This document shows positions 49,713 through 58,656 of a DNA stretch of 64,000 nucleotides, piece by piece (the first letter of the stretch is position 1; each line of letters opens with the position of its first letter). A model generated the notes under the pieces. The model saw only the letters and a list, made by a program, of their open reading frames with translations. It ran no database searches and was not told where the DNA came from. This DNA is from JBDRMV01 sp043825615 (lineage in GTDB: Bacteria; CG03), in the NCBI GenBank assembly GCA_043825615.1, contig JBDRRS010000020.1, forward strand, positions 1 through 64,000, written 5' to 3'. Both the position numbers and the translations under genes were made by a program.

Positions 49713-50696
49713 TTACGGGACTTCAACCGAAGAAAGAATTTCGGAAACGACCTTCTCGGGGGTAAAATTCTCCGCTTCGCCCTCGTAACTTAAAATAACC
49801 CTGTGGCGGAAAACGTCCGTCAGGACATTTCTCACGTCTTCGGGAATGACAAAACCGCGGCCTTCGATGAACGCTTTCACGCGGGACGCCTCAACGAGGT
49901 GAATCGTGGCGCGCGGAGAAACGCCCCATGCTATCAGATGCCCGATATCTTTAATCCCGAATGCCTCGGGTTCTCTTGTGGCAGAGGCCAGGTTAACGCA
50001 GTAATTCTTTATTTTCTCGTCAACGTAAATCTGCGAAATGAGTTTCGTTATTCCAAGCACGTCCCTTTTGGAAATCACTTCATTAACTTCGGGAATACTT
50101 CTTACGGCGACTCTTTCAATTACATTTTTCTCTTCTTCCCTGCTCGGATAAGTTATAACGACCTTCATTATAAACCTGTCAATCTGCGCCTCGGGCAGAG
50201 GGTATGTCCCTTCCTGTTCTATGGGATTCTGAGTCGCCATTACAAAAAACGGTTCAGGAAGTTTGTGTGTTGTCTCGCCGATTGTCACAGTCCTCTCCTG
50301 CATCGACTCAAGCAGCGCCGACTGGACTTTCGCGGGAGCCCTGTTTATTTCGTCGGCAAGAATAAAATTCGTGAAAACGGGACCTTTCTTTACCGAGAAC
50401 TCTTCCTTTGAAGGACGGTAAATCTGCGTTCCTATCAAATCGGAGGGCAGCAGATCGGGCGTGAACTGAATTCTCCTGAAGTCCATGGCCAGGCACCTTG
50501 CGAGAGTGCTTACCGAAAGGGTTTTCGCAAGCCCCGGAACGCCTTCGACGAGAACATGATTCTGCGAAAAGATGCCTATTAGAAGCCGCTCGAGAAGAAC
50601 GTCCTGACCGACGATGACTTTGTGAATCTCGGAAAGAATGTTTTTGATTTTTGCGTTTTCAAGCAGAACCTTCTGATTAATTTCATTAACATCCAT
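49713..50696 (-). CDS. moxR: MoxR-family AAA+ ATPase
   Basis: 327 residues from the ATG at 50696, with GGGAGG just upstream; the frame is open to 50726 but that part is the GGGTCAGG-type repeat (QDLTP). Walker A VEGVPGLAKT, Walker B FILADEINRAPAKVQSALLE, sensor ATQNPIEQEGTYPLPEAQIDRF. MoxR ATPases act as chaperones for VWA-containing complexes. First gene of the operon moxR-DUF58-DUF4381-batA-batBC-batD-batE. Confidence 0.95.
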   Translation of the reverse strand: MDVNEINQKVLLENAKIKNILSEIHKVIVGQDVLLERLLIGIFSQNHVLVEGVPGLAKTLSVSTLARCLAMDFRRIQFTPDLLPSDLIGTQIYRPSKEEFSVKKGPVFTNFILADEINRAPAKVQSALLESMQERTVTIGETTHKLPEPFFVMATQNPIEQEGTYPLPEAQIDRFIMKVVITYPSREEEKNVIERVAVRSIPEVNEVISKRDVLGITKLISQIYVDEKIKNYCVNLASATREPEAFGIKDIGHLIAWGVSPRATIHLVEASRVKAFIEGRGFVIPEDVRNVLTDVFRHRVILSYEGEAENFTPEKVVSEILSSVEVP

Positions 50697-50710
50697 AACT
50701 CCCTCCCATG

Positions 50711-50727
50711 GGGTCAGGTCTTGCAAT
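50711..50727. repeat. GGGTCAGGTCTTGCAAT repeat (copy 2)
   Basis: Identical to 12372-12388 over 17 bases. Lies between leuB and moxR, immediately upstream of the moxR ribosome-binding site. Confidence 0.75.
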
Positions 50728-50741
50728 CATGCATTTTTCCC

Positions 50742-51803
50742 CTAACTGCCGACGAGACCGGCTATCAGGTCGCCGACTTCGCTCGTTGTCATTCCCATCC
50801 TGCCGGCGGACATTGATTTTATTTTTCCAGCCGTCGCGGTCATCACGGCTTTTTCCACCGCGCAGGCGGCGTCTTCCTCGCTTATACCGGAAAGCAGCAT
50901 CTGCAGGGCGCAGATCGCGGCAAGAGGGTTTATCACGTTCTTCCCCGTGTATTTCGGCGCGGAACCGCCTATCGGCTCAAACATGCTGACGCCTGCGGGG
51001 TTTATGTTCCCTCCGGCGGCAATACCCATTCCACCCTGCGTTATCGCTCCGAGGTCGGTTATTATATCGCCGAACATATTGTCGGTAACAATCACGTCAA
51101 ACCACTCGGGATTTTTCACCATCCACATGCAGGTCGCGTCAACGTGAGCGTAGTCCGTTTTTATGTCCGGATATTCCTTCGCCACTTCGTAAAAAGTTCT
51201 CTCCCATAGGTCCCATGCGTATGTGAGCACGTTCGTTTTTCCGCACAATGTCAGATGCTTGCGCTTGTTCCGCTTTCTTGCAAATTCAAATGCGTACCTG
51301 AGGCAACGCTCAATACCCTTTCTCGTATTGTAGGAAACCTGAAGAGCAACCTCGTTTTTCGTTCCCTTTTCTTTGAACTCGCCAATTCCCTTGTAAAGCC
51401 CTTCGTTGTTTTCCCTTACGACGACATAGTCAATTTCTTCGGGGCCTTTGTCTTTAAGCGGCGTCCACACGCCAGGGTAAAGTTTCACCGGCCGCAGGTT
51501 GATGTACTGTTCGAGGTCAAACCTTATTTTCAGAAGAATTCCCTTTTCCAGAATACCGGGCTTCACGCCGGGATGCCCGATTGCTCCGAGATATATCGCG
51601 TCGAATTTTTTCAGTGTTTCGATACCGTCTGACGGAAAGACCTCTTTAGTCCGCAAATATTTCTCGCCGCCCCAGTCAAAAACTTTTGTATCATATTCAA
51701 AACCGAATTTCTTCGAGACGGCTTTAAGCACCTTCAGCCCCTCGTTGATAACTTCGGGCCCCGTCCCGTCACCGGGAATAACCGCTATTTTATACTTTTT
51801 CAT
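50742..51803 (-). CDS. leuB: 3-isopropylmalate dehydrogenase (decarboxylating dehydrogenase family)
   Basis: 353 residues. VIPGDGTGPEVINEG at the start, substrate-binding LRPVKLYPG, VVRENNEGLYKGIG, DNMFGDIITDLGA, and NAD loop EPIGGSAPKYTGKNVINP. The subgroup resembles tartrate dehydrogenase/IPMDH-like enzymes, but the place after leuD in a leucine operon supports LeuB: oxidation and decarboxylation of 3-isopropylmalate to 2-ketoisocaproate. Confidence 0.9.
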   Translation of the reverse strand: MKKYKIAVIPGDGTGPEVINEGLKVLKAVSKKFGFEYDTKVFDWGGEKYLRTKEVFPSDGIETLKKFDAIYLGAIGHPGVKPGILEKGILLKIRFDLEQYINLRPVKLYPGVWTPLKDKGPEEIDYVVVRENNEGLYKGIGEFKEKGTKNEVALQVSYNTRKGIERCLRYAFEFARKRNKRKHLTLCGKTNVLTYAWDLWERTFYEVAKEYPDIKTDYAHVDATCMWMVKNPEWFDVIVTDNMFGDIITDLGAITQGGMGIAAGGNINPAGVSMFEPIGGSAPKYTGKNVINPLAAICALQMLLSGISEEDAACAVEKAVMTATAGKIKSMSAGRMGMTTSEVGDLIAGLVGS

Positions 51804-52284
51804 TTTTTAAAGATTTTAAGAGACCGCCGGCGGAGATGATTTTTCTGATGAATTCGGGAACAGGTTTTATTTCGTATGTTTTGTTTTTTGTCAGATTTCT
51901 TATTCCGCTTTTTTTAACGTCAATTTCAATTTTGTCGCCGGTTGCGCAAACGTCAGCGAGATTGCATTCAAAAACCATAAGACCGGTGTTTATGCAGTTC
52001 CTTAAAAAAATCCTGGCGAACGACTTCGCAATGACCGCCGAGATGCCGGAGGCCTTAATTGCTATCGGCGCGTGCTCCCTGCTGGAGCCGCAGCCGAAGT
52101 TCCTGCCGGCGACAATGATGTCACCGTCCTTTATTTTCTTTCCGAAATTTTTATCAAGGTCTTCCATGCAGTGCGCCGCAAGTTCTTCGGGTCTGTCCGT
52201 TGTAAGGAACCTCGCGGGGATTATCACATCGGTGTCGATTGAATCGCCGACGACGTAAGCGTTCCCGCTGATTTTATTTTTCAC
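51790..52284 (-). CDS. leuD: 3-isopropylmalate dehydratase, small subunit
   Basis: 164 residues, the short form typical of bacteria/archaea with LeuC of ~420 residues. YVVGDSIDTDVIIPARFL and the active-site loop NFGCGSSREHAPIAIK. With LeuC it isomerises 2- to 3-isopropylmalate. Overlaps leuB by 14 and leuC by 4 bases. Confidence 0.95.
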   Translation of the reverse strand: MKNKISGNAYVVGDSIDTDVIIPARFLTTDRPEELAAHCMEDLDKNFGKKIKDGDIIVAGRNFGCGSSREHAPIAIKASGISAVIAKSFARIFLRNCINTGLMVFECNLADVCATGDKIEIDVKKSGIRNLTKNKTYEIKPVPEFIRKIISAGGLLKSLKNEKV

Positions 52285-53513
52285 AACTGCTCAGGCGAGG
52301 TTATCCGTCCCGTTAATGCCGACGCTGCGGCGACATACGGCGAGGCGAGGTAAACTTTTGAAGACGCTGAACCCATTCTCCCTACAAAATTCCTGTTCGT
52401 CGTTGAAACCGCAATTTCCCCGTCAGCAAGGATTCCCATATGCCCGCCGAGACAGGGTCCGCAGGTCGGCGGGGAAATTATACAACCCGCTTTTAAAAAT
52501 GTTTCGATGTAACCCGCCGCAAGAGCTTCGCCGTAAACCATGCGGCTGCCGGGAAGAATTATGACGCGCAGGCCCCGCTTGATTTTTTTACCCTTCAGGA
52601 TTTTTGAGGCATCCGCAAAATCCGATATCCTGCCGTTCGTGCAGGAACCGATGACGACCTGGTCGATTTTTATTTTGTTCAGATTTTTGGCGGGGCGGAT
52701 TTTGTCGGGTCTGTGCGGGACCGCAACGACCGGAGGAATTTCCCCTGCGTCAATGCGGATTTTTTTCGCGGAATTGCCGCCGGAAAAAAACTTCGGTTTT
52801 TTCAGGCCCCTTCCCCCTAAATACTCTTTCGTTTTCCCGTCGGGGACGACAAAACCGCATTTCCCGCCGGCCTCAATCGCCATGTTGCACATCGTAAACC
52901 TTCCGTCCATCGGCAGCGCATCTATAGCCGGGCCGGAAAATTTCATCGCTTTGTAATTTGCTCCTTCAACGCCTATCTTCCCTATCGTATAAAGAATCAG
53001 GTCCTTCCCGGTGACAAATTTTTTCCTCTTCCCCGTGTAAACAAAATCAACGACTTCGGGAACCTTGAACCATATTTTTCCGGTGAGCATGGCGTAAGCG
53101 GCATCCGTGGAGCCCACGCCCGTCGAAAATGCGCCGAGTGCGCCGTAAGTGCAGGTGTGCGAATCTGCCCCGATAACGACGTCACCGGCCGTCACGATGC
53201 CTTTTTCCGGTAAAACAACGTGTTCTACCCCGTCGGTTTCCAGAAATCTCACGTTGTATTTCTTTGCGAAATCCCTCAGAAATTTCACGTTCTGCGCCGA
53301 TTTGATGTCTTTGTTCGGGGTAAAGTGGTCGCAGACGATTACAACGGAGGCGGGGTTTTTAATTCTGCCGCCGGAAGCGAGAAAGTTCTTCACGGCAAGC
53401 GGCCCGGTCACGTCATTCACAAGAACGACGTCGCACTCCGCCAGAAGAAATTCTCCGGACTTAACCTCTTTCCCGCCGGAATGCGCCGAAAGAATATTTT
53501 CTATGTAGTTCAT
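52281..53513 (-). CDS. leuC: 3-isopropylmalate dehydratase, large subunit
   Basis: 410 residues. Aconitase-fold protein; the 4Fe-4S ligands are in VIGSCTNGRISD and PPTCGPCLGGH, with VIGADSHTCTYGALGAF near residue 110. No Shine-Dalgarno is visible: the 25-bp repeat (53522-53546) occupies the short gap to leuA, so translation may rely on coupling or an atypical start. Confidence 0.96.
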   Translation of the reverse strand: MNYIENILSAHSGGKEVKSGEFLLAECDVVLVNDVTGPLAVKNFLASGGRIKNPASVVIVCDHFTPNKDIKSAQNVKFLRDFAKKYNVRFLETDGVEHVVLPEKGIVTAGDVVIGADSHTCTYGALGAFSTGVGSTDAAYAMLTGKIWFKVPEVVDFVYTGKRKKFVTGKDLILYTIGKIGVEGANYKAMKFSGPAIDALPMDGRFTMCNMAIEAGGKCGFVVPDGKTKEYLGGRGLKKPKFFSGGNSAKKIRIDAGEIPPVVAVPHRPDKIRPAKNLNKIKIDQVVIGSCTNGRISDFADASKILKGKKIKRGLRVIILPGSRMVYGEALAAGYIETFLKAGCIISPPTCGPCLGGHMGILADGEIAVSTTNRNFVGRMGSASSKVYLASPYVAAASALTGRITSPEQL

Positions 53514-53521
53514 CGTAAAAA

Positions 53522-53546
53522 TGTCATATTGTAAAGCACCGTCCCC
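53522..53546. repeat. 25-bp exact repeat (copy 2)
   Basis: Identical to 25168-25192. Fills nearly the entire 36-base gap between the leuA stop and the leuC start. Confidence 0.85.
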
Positions 53547-53549
53547 ATT

Positions 53550-55067
53550 TTATTCTGATTTATTCAGCGCCGAAAGATATGCGAGAACGGACGCCTCAAT
53601 AATATCCGTTGAAGAAGATGACCCCAGAAATTTCCTCTTCCCGAAAGAAACGGTCAGACGGACTTCTCCCTGGGCGTCCTTTCCGGTTGTGATTGCGTTA
53701 ACGGAATAATTGAGCAGCCGGCCGGGGCGCCTTGTGACGGAATCCACCGCTTTCAGAACGCTGTCAACGGGCCCGTCGCCGGAAGCAGTTCCCGTCAGAA
53801 CCTTTTTATCTTTTCTCAGTTTAACGGTGGCGTGCTGGCCGCTTGCGCCGGTCAGGACATCGAACGATTCAAGTTCGTATCCTTTTCTTTTCCCGAAATC
53901 CTTTTCGAGAAGAGCAACGATGTCGTCGTCATAGACCTTCTTTTTTTTGTCCGCAAGCATTTTGAAATCAGCAAAAATTTTGTCAATTTGCTCTTTTGAG
54001 ACATTAAAACCCTGCTCTTTTATTTTTTTCGCGAGAGCCGCTCTGCCCGAGTGTTTGCCGAGAACGAGCCTGCTGCCTGAAATACCGACGTCACGGGGCT
54101 CCATAATTTCGTAGGTCTGCGCTTTTTTTATGACTCCGTCCTGATGTATGCCCGCCTCGTGCGCAAAAGCGTTTGCCCCGATGATGGCCTTGTTCGGCTG
54201 AACGGGAATACCCGTCAGGTTTGAAACGATCCGGGACGTCGTCGCCAGTTCCCTCGCATTTATTCCGGTCGTAAACTGCGGGAACCTGACCTTGAGAGCC
54301 ATTACGATTTCCTCGACCGCCGCATTGCCGGCCCGCTCGCCGATGCCGTTGACGGTGCACTCGACCTGTCTCGCCCCGTCGAGAACGGAAGCCAGCGAAT
54401 TCGCCGTCGCCAGACCGAGGTCATTGTGGCAGTGCACGGAAAAAACCGCCTTGTGCGAATTCCTGACGTTTTCAATCAGGAACCTGATAAGATTACCCAT
54501 TTCCGCGGGGTATGCGTATCCGACGGTATCGGGCACATTTATTATTCCCGCTCCGGCCTTTATCGCTTTTTCTATAACTTCGCAGAGAAATCTTTTCTCG
54601 CTTCTGGTGGCGTCCTCGCAGGAAAATTCCACTTCGTCGCAGTATTTCCCGGCAAGTTTCACGGCTTTAACCGCAGAATCCATGACGTCATTCCCGGACA
54701 TCCCTAATTTGTATTTCATGTGGACCGGCGAGGTGGCTATAAACGTGTGTATTCTCTTCCGCCGGGCTTTTTTAAGCGCTAACGATACGGCGGTAATATC
54801 TTTTTCAACGGCCCTTGCCAGACCGCAGACGGTAACGTTCTTTACGGCCGCCGCCACCATCCGGACGCTCTCGTAATCGTCAGGCGACGAAACGGGGAAA
54901 CCTGCCTCTATTATGTCCACCTGCAGCTTTTCAAGCTGCTGCGCGATAATTACCTTCTGCCGGCTTGTCAGGGAAGCGCCGGGCGACTGCTCGCCGTCGC
55001 GGAGCGTCGTGTCGAATATCTTTACCCTGTCTTTTCGCGCAGGTACGGAGTTTACCGTTTTTTTCAT
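53550..55067 (-). CDS. leuA: 2-isopropylmalate synthase
   Basis: 505 residues from the ATG at 55067, which overlaps the pssA stop (ATGA); the frame extends to 55193 only inside pssA. Catalytic TIM barrel with VKIFDTTLRDGEQSPGAS, HCHNDLGLATANSLA, GIGERAGNAAVEE, then the C-terminal regulatory LeuA domain (about 375-500, YELESFDVLTGASGQHATV) that senses leucine. Condenses acetyl-CoA and 2-ketoisovalerate, the first committed step. Confidence 0.96.
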   Translation of the reverse strand: MKKTVNSVPARKDRVKIFDTTLRDGEQSPGASLTSRQKVIIAQQLEKLQVDIIEAGFPVSSPDDYESVRMVAAAVKNVTVCGLARAVEKDITAVSLALKKARRKRIHTFIATSPVHMKYKLGMSGNDVMDSAVKAVKLAGKYCDEVEFSCEDATRSEKRFLCEVIEKAIKAGAGIINVPDTVGYAYPAEMGNLIRFLIENVRNSHKAVFSVHCHNDLGLATANSLASVLDGARQVECTVNGIGERAGNAAVEEIVMALKVRFPQFTTGINARELATTSRIVSNLTGIPVQPNKAIIGANAFAHEAGIHQDGVIKKAQTYEIMEPRDVGISGSRLVLGKHSGRAALAKKIKEQGFNVSKEQIDKIFADFKMLADKKKKVYDDDIVALLEKDFGKRKGYELESFDVLTGASGQHATVKLRKDKKVLTGTASGDGPVDSVLKAVDSVTRRPGRLLNYSVNAITTGKDAQGEVRLTVSFGKRKFLGSSSSTDIIEASVLAYLSALNKSE

Positions 55068-55828
55068 ACCGGCTTCGCCCCCCTCCTCATTTTTACGGTT
55101 TTTACCGCAAGGTCTATGAGTCCCGAAAACAGATACGCTATCAGCATAAGCGAAATTATACTTTCCGGATACATTATCAACATCACAATCCACAAAACGA
55201 CTATCATAAAAACCTTCAAAGGCAGCATCCCGGTGAGTTTAAAACTGCTGCCGTTGGGGTATCTTATCTTGGTCAGCATCAGGAAAGAAATTATTATTAT
55301 GGCAAAGGGCAGTATGTGCGCGAAAGCCGGCGCTTTCTCCACGAGAAATTTAAAACTCCTCTTGGGGACATCCGCCTTGTATATCTCCATCAGCAGCACA
55401 AATGCAGCCCAGATTCCCGCCGCTGCGGGAGACGGCAGCCCTTCAAAATAAGGCGATTTTTTATCGGGATCCGCGGCCGCATTGTAGCGCGCAAGGCGTA
55501 TCGCCACGGCCAGCACGTATATGAAGCACGCGGCCCAGCCATGCCGGAAATCCTTAAGATAATACACCCATAAAAGTATCGCCGGCGCCACGCCGAACGA
55601 CACCATATCCGCCAAACTGTCAAACTCAATGCCGAAACCGGAACTCGTCTTTGAAAAGCGCGCAAGTCGCCCGTCTATTATATCCATCACCCAGCCGAGC
55701 ACAATCAGCCATGCCGCCAGCATATAACGCTCGTTAAAAGCCGAAAGCGCCGACATAAAACCGCAGCCGAGGTTTATTGCCGTAAAAACGCTCGGGAGAT
55801 ATATTCCTTTCTTTATTCTGATTGCCAT
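55064..55828 (-). CDS. pssA: CDP-diacylglycerol-serine O-phosphatidyltransferase
   Basis: 254 residues from the ATG at 55828 (the frame is open to a TTG at 55852). The CDP-alcohol phosphotransferase motif is intact: MDIIDGRLARFSKTSSGFG followed by EFDSLADMVSFG (DGxxAR...G...D...D). About seven membrane segments. Makes phosphatidylserine, which the neighbouring Psd decarboxylates. Overlaps psd by 16 and leuA by 4 bases. Confidence 0.93.
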   Translation of the reverse strand: MAIRIKKGIYLPSVFTAINLGCGFMSALSAFNERYMLAAWLIVLGWVMDIIDGRLARFSKTSSGFGIEFDSLADMVSFGVAPAILLWVYYLKDFRHGWAACFIYVLAVAIRLARYNAAADPDKKSPYFEGLPSPAAAGIWAAFVLLMEIYKADVPKRSFKFLVEKAPAFAHILPFAIIIISFLMLTKIRYPNGSSFKLTGMLPLKVFMIVVLWIVMLIMYPESIISLMLIAYLFSGLIDLAVKTVKMRRGAKPV

Positions 55829-56463
55829 TTCGCCAGTTTTGTTTGAGCGCAATTAACTTTATCGCCGGCCTTTACGAGGACTTCGCACGTTTCGGGAAAT
55901 TCGCAGTCAACCTGCGAGCCGAATTTTATCATGCCTGTTTTTTCTCCCTGCTTTACAGAATCCCCTTCTTTTTTCCAGCAGAGGATTCTCCTCGCTACGG
56001 AACCCGCTATCTGCGTAACCATGACACTTTTTCCCCCCGCGGTTTCAAAAAGGACTTTATTCCTTTCGTTTTCCGTGTGAGCGGCGCCGGATGCGGCATT
56101 TGAGAATTTCCCACTGATATAATTTATTTCCTTTATCCTCCCGCTGCAGGGCGCCCGCTGGATATGGTAGTCGAGGATGCTCATAAAAATCCTCACGACT
56201 GTTTTATCATGAGATGTTTCAACGCCCAGAACCCGGCCCGACGCCGGAGAAAGAATAAACGAATTGTCTTCCTCCACGTTTATTTCGGGGTCCCTGAAAA
56301 AGCGCGCCGTCAAGAGGCACAGAATAAGCGCAATCAGGGCGGCATAGAAATTCCATGCCGCAAAAATGTTTTTCGGCCGGCAAAAAAACAGCATCAGAAC
56401 GCACGCCAGAAAAATCGCCGCTGGCGGAATTACCGCAGGCCATATCTCCCCTGACACTTTCAT
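55813..56463 (-). CDS. psd: Phosphatidylserine decarboxylase (short, archaeal/Bacteroidetes-type)
   Basis: 216 residues. Two N-terminal membrane segments, SPASGRVLGVE, MSILDYHIQRAPCSGRI, and the self-cleavage site MIKFGSQVD near the C-terminus, where the Ser becomes the pyruvoyl cofactor. Produces phosphatidylethanolamine. Sits between ilvC and pssA, an arrangement seen in many bacteria with ilvC-psd-pssA-leuA clusters. Confidence 0.93.
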   Translation of the reverse strand: MKVSGEIWPAVIPPAAIFLACVLMLFFCRPKNIFAAWNFYAALIALILCLLTARFFRDPEINVEEDNSFILSPASGRVLGVETSHDKTVVRIFMSILDYHIQRAPCSGRIKEINYISGKFSNAASGAAHTENERNKVLFETAGGKSVMVTQIAGSVARRILCWKKEGDSVKQGEKTGMIKFGSQVDCEFPETCEVLVKAGDKVNCAQTKLAKWQSE

Positions 56464-56473
56464 AGGTCTGTAA

Positions 56474-57472
56474 TTATTTTTTCGGCTTAAGCCAAGCCAT
56501 CATTTTCCTGAGTTTTGCGCCCACCTTCTCGATCGGGTGTTCGAAGGACTCCTTCCTCGACTGATTGAACATGGGTCTCCCGACCCTGTTTTCAAGAAGC
56601 CATTCCTTTGCGAATGCGCCGGAGGTAATCTCGCCCAGGATTTTTTTCATTTCGCGCTTCGTATCTTCTGTGATGATTCTTTTACCTCTCGTGTATTCGC
56701 CGTACTCGGCGGTGTCGGAAATCGAGTAATTCATCCAGCCGATTCCTTTCACGTGCATCATATCAATAATCAGTTTCAGTTCGTGGAAACATTCAAAGTA
56801 CGCAATTTCCGGCTGGTAGCCCGCCTCCACAAGGGTCTCGAAGCCCGCTTTTACGAGTTCGACAATACCCCCGCACAGAACCGTCTGCTCGCCGAAGAGG
56901 TCGGTTTCCGTCTCTTCCGAAAACGTCGTCTCCAGAGTTCCCACGCGCGTCCCGCCGATTCCCTTGGAATACGCAAGAGCCAGTTTTTTTGCTTTCTTTG
57001 AGGCGTCCTGGTAAACCCCTATTAAATTCGGGACACCTCCGCCGGCTGCGAACACGTCCCTGACGAGGTGGCCCGGACCCTTGGGCGCAACCAGTATAAC
57101 GTCAATATCCTTCGGGGGGACAATCTGTCCGAACCTGATGTTGAAACCGTGGGAAAAACCTAAAATGTTTCCTTTCTTCAGGTTAGGTTCTATGTCATTT
57201 TTATAAACCATTGACTGAACCTCGTCGGGAACGAGGAGTTGAATCCAGTCGGCTTTTTTCGCCGCTGCCGACGCAGTCAGCGGTTTGAAACCGTGTTTGA
57301 TTGCCGTCTTATAATTATCGCTGCCGGTGACCTCGGAGACAATAACCTTTATGCCCGAATCCCTGAGATTCTGCGCCTGCGCGTGACCCTGGGAACCGTA
57401 ACCTATAATCGCCACGGTCTTCCCTTTCAAAAGTCCGAGATTTGCGTCCCTGTCGTAATAAACCTTTGCCAT
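56474..57472 (-). CDS. ilvC: Ketol-acid reductoisomerase
   Basis: 332 residues, class I (short) form. Rossmann motif AIIGYGSQGHAQAQNLRDSG and metal-binding residues in EETETDLFGEQTVLCGG and AYFECFHELKLIID. Two adjacent ATGs (57475, 57472); AGGAGG is better spaced for the second. TATAAT lies about 35 bases upstream (57512-57507), so this is probably the first gene of the ilvC-psd-pssA-leuACDB operon. Confidence 0.97.
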   Translation of the reverse strand: MAKVYYDRDANLGLLKGKTVAIIGYGSQGHAQAQNLRDSGIKVIVSEVTGSDNYKTAIKHGFKPLTASAAAKKADWIQLLVPDEVQSMVYKNDIEPNLKKGNILGFSHGFNIRFGQIVPPKDIDVILVAPKGPGHLVRDVFAAGGGVPNLIGVYQDASKKAKKLALAYSKGIGGTRVGTLETTFSEETETDLFGEQTVLCGGIVELVKAGFETLVEAGYQPEIAYFECFHELKLIIDMMHVKGIGWMNYSISDTAEYGEYTRGKRIITEDTKREMKKILGEITSGAFAKEWLLENRVGRPMFNQSRKESFEHPIEKVGAKLRKMMAWLKPKK

Positions 57473-57562
57473 CATTAACCTCCTAAACGTTAATTTAATT
57501 TAATATGAATTATAACACATTTTCAAAAAAAATTGTATAGCCCGAAGAATTACCGTGTACAG

Positions 57563-57633
57563 AAAAATGGGGTCAGCTCTGATTTTTTTTAATAAGTTAT
57601 CCGTAGAAAAAATAGAACTGACCCCATTTTTTT
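57563..57633 (-). terminator. GGGGTCAG-type inverted repeat acting as probable terminator
   Basis: Arms AAAAATGGGGTCAGCTCTGA... (57563-57590) and its near complement (57606-57633), each ending in A/T-runs, separated by 15 bases. On the minus strand it begins inside the stop codon of the anti-sigma gene and ends in TTTTT, so it could stop transcription; the sequence class is the same as the REP/MITE elements at 2297 and 39700. Confidence 0.55.
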
Positions 57634-58654
57634 ACTTCGCGAGAACAACCGTGCCCTTGAACCTGTGCGCTCCGATTTCAAGTATGTACAGATAGATTCC
57701 GCCCTCCTGCAGGCGGCCGTCTTTGTTTGTTCCGTCCCATTCCACCGTCTCAGGCGTATTTTTATGAATTTCCGTTATCACGCTTCCGGTAAGGTCATAT
57801 ACGGTCAGTTTGATTTTTAAACTTTCCGAGGTAGAATATTTAAACTTTACGGTATCGCTGAAATTATCACCGTTCGGCGTAAAGGGGTTGTCTTTCACTT
57901 CCGTCAGCGTAACACCCGTAACCGACGCCGTAACCCTGGGTCCGGACAAATATCTCGCGGCACTGCTGATATCTCTTTCTTCCATCCTGCCCGAGACGGA
58001 CTTGCTTACAAAATTCCGCGCCTCCGAGACCTTTGCTCCCCACGCAACCATGTTTTCAATAACATCTTTCACGACAACATCGTCTAACTTTTCTTTTCTC
58101 CCGGCTGTCTCCGCCCTGATACTGTCAACGGCTTTTGCAATCTCAACGCTCTTCGCGGGAGTCAGTTGCCTTTCTTTTTTTAGAGTGGTTATTTTCACTT
58201 CTTTATAGGGCTTTTCGGCTATCTTTTCAGGTTTTACTTTAAGTTTCCGTCCGGCTGTTTCAGGTTTTTCCGGTAACTTCGCCGCAATCCTTTCAGCCCC
58301 GGGGATTTCAGGTTCTTTGAAATATCTGTTTAATACGACAATGCAAATAAGCGCGGCGGCGCATGCCGTAAGAGCATATTTGAAATAAGGGTTTCTCAGG
58401 ATGTTCCCCGAATATGAAACAGGAATCCGCTCTTTCTCAATCTCTTCCATTACTCCTGCGTAAACGTGCTCCGGAACGTCCGGCACCGGAATTGACAGGG
58501 ATGCCTGTCTTACCCGCTTCAGTTCTTCAAGGTAATCCCTGCATTTCCCGCACGCGTCAATATGGGTTTTAAGATATTTCTCGTCGGAATGACCGAGAAC
58601 CCCGTCAATATAGGCGGATATCAGTTCCCTGAATTTATCACAATTATTATTCAT
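57632..58654 (-). CDS. Membrane-bound anti-sigma factor with secreted-type FlgD/CHU_C-like C-terminal domain
   Basis: 340 residues from the ATG at 58654, 2 bases after the sigma gene's stop. N-terminal zinc-binding anti-sigma domain with HIDACGKCRDYL (HxxxCxxC), one membrane segment (YALTACAAALICIVVLNRYF, about 95-115), a charged middle, and a C-terminal beta domain (about 255-340; KDNPFTPNGDNFSDTVKFKY ... LYILEIG ... KGTVVLAK). The last eight residues equal those of the secreted protein at 60223-63522. It should hold the ECF sigma factor until an envelope signal arrives; the odd domain is on the periplasmic side. Confidence 0.88.
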   Translation of the reverse strand: MNNNCDKFRELISAYIDGVLGHSDEKYLKTHIDACGKCRDYLEELKRVRQASLSIPVPDVPEHVYAGVMEEIEKERIPVSYSGNILRNPYFKYALTACAAALICIVVLNRYFKEPEIPGAERIAAKLPEKPETAGRKLKVKPEKIAEKPYKEVKITTLKKERQLTPAKSVEIAKAVDSIRAETAGRKEKLDDVVVKDVIENMVAWGAKVSEARNFVSKSVSGRMEERDISSAARYLSGPRVTASVTGVTLTEVKDNPFTPNGDNFSDTVKFKYSTSESLKIKLTVYDLTGSVITEIHKNTPETVEWDGTNKDGRLQEGGIYLYILEIGAHRFKGTVVLAK

Positions 58655-58656
58655 TG

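Noticed and set aside
50742..51803. Calling the gene tartrate or isocitrate dehydrogenase
   Set aside because: The subgroup is similar, but the position directly after leuD and overlap with it make 3-isopropylmalate dehydrogenase much more likely.
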